DNA of 6,794 nucleotides from Acidimicrobiia bacterium. Its GTDB lineage: Bacteria > Actinomycetota > Acidimicrobiia > IMCC26256. Positions 5,081 to 6,794 of the stretch are shown in pieces. The first letter of the stretch is position 1. Each line of letters opens with the position of its first letter. Below the pieces are notes generated by a model that did not search any database, was not told the DNA's origin, and saw only the letters and a list, made by a program, of their open reading frames with translations. The position numbers were made by a program, and so were the translations under genes. The DNA is taken from contig JALRDW010000088.1 of NCBI GenBank assembly GCA_023262065.1, positions 1 through 6,794 on the forward strand. The letters run 5' to 3'.

Positions 5081-5087
5081 AGGAGGG
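5081..5087 (+). promoter_or_regulatory. Ribosome binding site (AGGAGGG) of the LLM oxidoreductase gene
   Basis: AGGAGGG lies 6 nt before the ATG at 5094, the strongest Shine-Dalgarno in the window. It fixes the start. No convincing TANNNT -10 box was found for this gene in 4974-5080. Confidence 0.8.
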
Positions 5088-5093
5088 CGTTCG

Positions 5094-6134
5094 ATGCGGC
5101 TCGGCGTGAACTTCGGCTACCAGGACTGGGGCGCGAACCTCGTGGGCGCGGTCTCCATGGCCAAGGAGGCCGACGCGCTCGGCTACTCGTCCGGATGGAC
5201 CGCCGAGGCCTACGGCACCGACGCCGTCACCCCCCTCACGTGGATGCTCGCCCAGACCGAGCGCATGTCGTTCGGCCCGGCGATCATGCAGATGCCGGCC
5301 CGCACCCCGGCGATGACCGCGATGACCGCGGCGACGCTCGACCTCATGAGCGGTGGGCGCTTCCTCCTCGGTCTCGGTCTCTCGGGCCCGCAGGTCGTCG
5401 AGGGCTGGCACGGCCAGGCCTACGGGAAGCCGCTCACGAAGACACGCGAGTACGTCGAGATCGTGCGGACGATCCTCGCCCGCGAGGCCCCGCTCGAGCA
5501 CCACGGTCCGCACTACGACATCCCCTACACCGGACCCGACGCGACCGGGCTCGGCAAGCCGCTCAAGCTCATCGTGCACCCGCGCCGTCCCGACATCCCG
5601 ATCTACCTCGCGTCGATCGGCGAGAAGAACGTCGAGCTCACCGCGGAGATCGCCGACGGCTGGCTCCCCATCTTCTTCTCCCCCGAGCGGTACCGCGAGG
5701 CCTTCGGGCCGTCGATCGAGGCGGGGCTGGCCAAGGCCGGGAACGGCAAGACGCTCGCCGACTTCGACATCGCGCCGACCGTCACCGTCATCGTCGGTGA
5801 CGACATCGAACTGCTGCGCAGCTTCGTGAAGCCGATGATCGCCCTCTACGTCGGCGGCATGGGTGCGCGCGGCAGGAACTTCTACAACGCGCTGGCCTGC
5901 CGGTACGGCTACGAGGCCGCGGCCACCGAGATCCAGGACCTCTACCTCGACGGGAAGAAGAAGGAGGCCACGGCCGCCGTTCCCGACGAACTGGTGGACG
6001 AGGTCGCCCTCATCGGTCCCAAGGAGCGCATCCGGGACCGGATCGACGCGTGGAAGGAGTCGGGGGTCGGCACGATGATCGTCGGCGCCCAGCAGCCCGA
6101 GGCGCTGCGCGTCATGGCCGAACTCTGCCTGTAG
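5094..6134 (+). CDS. LLM-class F420-dependent oxidoreductase, Rv3520c family
   Basis: A 346-aa member of the bacterial luciferase-like (TIM barrel) superfamily, close in pattern to the mycobacterial Rv3520c-type F420-dependent oxidoreductases. Such enzymes use reduced or oxidised F420 for hydride transfer in the cytosol; the substrate of this subfamily is not established. Supporting blocks in order: [13 protein letters not shown] (1-13), [15 protein letters not shown] (36-50), [24 protein letters not shown] (82-105, the flavin/F420 phosphate region), [11 protein letters not shown] (115-125), [31 protein letters not shown] (162-192), and a C-terminal [13 protein letters not shown] segment. Length is normal and no domain is missing. 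It opens a two-gene operon: the HAD gene starts 7 nt after its TAG stop. It is divergent from the esterase-thioredoxin gene, 120 bp away. It is the second probable F420 enzyme in the window. Confidence 0.93.
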   Translation: MRLGVNFGYQDWGANLVGAVSMAKEADALGYSSGWTAEAYGTDAVTPLTWMLAQTERMSFGPAIMQMPARTPAMTAMTAATLDLMSGGRFLLGLGLSGPQVVEGWHGQAYGKPLTKTREYVEIVRTILAREAPLEHHGPHYDIPYTGPDATGLGKPLKLIVHPRRPDIPIYLASIGEKNVELTAEIADGWLPIFFSPERYREAFGPSIEAGLAKAGNGKTLADFDIAPTVTVIVGDDIELLRSFVKPMIALYVGGMGARGRNFYNALACRYGYEAAATEIQDLYLDGKKKEATAAVPDELVDEVALIGPKERIRDRIDAWKESGVGTMIVGAQQPEALRVMAELCL

Positions 6135-6141
6135 GTCCGCC

Positions 6142-6786
6142 ATGACCCTGCGCGCGGTCCTCTTCGACCTCGGCGGGGTCGTGTTCCCCTCCCCCTTCGA
6201 CGCGTTCGACGCCTACGAGCACGAGGTCGGACTGCCCGCCGGATTCGTGCGGCGTGTCATCGCGCACAGCGCCGAGGCCGGCGCGTGGGAGCGGCTCGAG
6301 CGATCCGAGGTGACCTTCGAGGAGTTCTGCGCGCAGCTCGAGGACGAGGCGCGCGCCTTCGGCGGCGACATCGACGCGCGCCGGCTCATGGGGGTCGTCA
6401 GCCGCGGGCTCGGACCCCGACCCGAGATGGTGGCGGCGATCGGCGCGATCCGGGACGCGGGGTACGCGATCGGTGCGCTCACCAACAACTGGGCACCCGA
6501 GGGCGAACCCACCGACGGTGCACCCCACTCGCTCGGCCACGTGGGCCTCTTCGACGTGATCGTGGAGTCCGCGATCGAGGGGCTGCGCAAGCCCGATCCG
6601 CGCATCTACGAGCTCACCTGCGATCGCCTCGGGGTCGCACCGCACGAGGTCGTGTTCCTCGACGACCTCGGCATCAACCTCAAGCCGGCCCGCGCCATGG
6701 GGATGACCACCATCAAGGTCACGGACCCGCAGGTCGCGCTCACCGAGCTCGGCGAGGTGCTCGGACTCGATCTCCTCGGCGCGTGA
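6142..6786 (+). CDS. HAD-superfamily (IA) hydrolase, epoxide-hydrolase-N-domain/ACAD10-like
   Basis: A 214-aa complete HAD subfamily IA protein resembling the N-terminal phosphatase domains of soluble epoxide hydrolase and ACAD10. Motif I is LFDLGGVVFPSPFDAF (7-22) with nucleophile Asp9; the +2 position, normally the general acid Asp, is Gly11. Motif II is ALTNNW (112-117, Thr114). Motif III is Lys150 in LRKPDP. Motif IV is FLDDLGINL (172-180, Asp174 and Asp175) for Mg2+. A helical C1 cap fills residues ~20-85 (PAGFVRRVI, WERLERSEVTFEEF). Phosphatase activity on a small phosphate ester is the family expectation, but loss of the +2 Asp makes turnover uncertain. It begins 7 nt after the LLM gene with only a weak GGT-type ribosome site, so translation is probably coupled to it. 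Actinobacterial genomes often keep this family near acyl-CoA or phosphotransferase genes, but no such partner is seen here. Confidence 0.88.
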   Translation: MTLRAVLFDLGGVVFPSPFDAFDAYEHEVGLPAGFVRRVIAHSAEAGAWERLERSEVTFEEFCAQLEDEARAFGGDIDARRLMGVVSRGLGPRPEMVAAIGAIRDAGYAIGALTNNWAPEGEPTDGAPHSLGHVGLFDVIVESAIEGLRKPDPRIYELTCDRLGVAPHEVVFLDDLGINLKPARAMGMTTIKVTDPQVALTELGEVLGLDLLGA

Positions 6787-6794
6787 GGGTCCCG

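Noticed and set aside
4983..6143. A 386-codon open frame antisense to the LLM gene
   Set aside because: It mirrors the strongly supported LLM coding frame and has no domain signature of its own.
1..6794. Defence system, CRISPR array, prophage or biosynthetic cluster
   Set aside because: No nuclease, helicase, toxin-antitoxin, integrase, repeat-spacer pattern or biosynthetic core enzyme is seen; the genes are scattered metabolic and cell-wall functions.

Overview
This window looks like chromosome from a high-GC Actinomycetota bacterium, most plausibly a member or relative of the Acidimicrobiia. That placement is inferred from the roughly 70% GC composition, strong G/C preference at third codon positions, seven TGA stops out of eight, two F420-type oxidoreductases, an actinobacterial RipA-like NlpC/P60 protein, and several genes with a TANNNT box 6-8 nt before the start codon and no Shine-Dalgarno sequence. 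I see no CRISPR array, tRNA, rRNA, transposase or phage gene. Most of the window is ordinary housekeeping or accessory metabolism, and I do not see a clear new multi-gene system.

Layout. (1) 1-509, minus: the first ~90 codons of a malyl-CoA/citramalyl-CoA lyase (CitE/HpcH-HpaI family) joined in frame to an unrelated arginine-rich tail that stops at 54; the gene is truncated or chimeric. (2) 580-1431, plus: an MBL-fold hydrolase, divergent from the lyase. (3) 1445-1906, minus: a PPOX/FDOR split-barrel (probably F420-binding) protein, convergent with the hydrolase. (4) 1996-2436, plus: a small protein with a thioredoxin-like pattern but no CXXC, divergent from the split-barrel gene, with apparently overlapping promoters. 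(5) 2437-2789: a 353-bp gene-free stretch with direct repeats, palindromes and a candidate promoter and leader. (6) 2790-3875, plus: a secreted coiled-coil NlpC/P60 peptidoglycan hydrolase, followed by a perfect 13-bp terminator stem. (7) 3966-4973, minus: an unusual single-chain fusion of a carboxylesterase-type alpha/beta hydrolase with a thioredoxin (CQPC). (8) 5094-6134 and 6142-6786, plus: a two-gene operon of an Rv3520c-like luciferase-family F420 oxidoreductase and a HAD phosphatase-like protein.

The genes do not form one obvious pathway. Common themes are F420 redox chemistry (PPOX and LLM proteins), thiol-redox folds (Trx-like protein and Trx fusion) and compact divergent or convergent packing with short shared control regions. 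The observations most worth checking are the lyase junction near 200-242, the esterase-thioredoxin fusion, the repeated leaderless promoter geometry, and the threonine at the third catalytic position of the NlpC/P60 domain.
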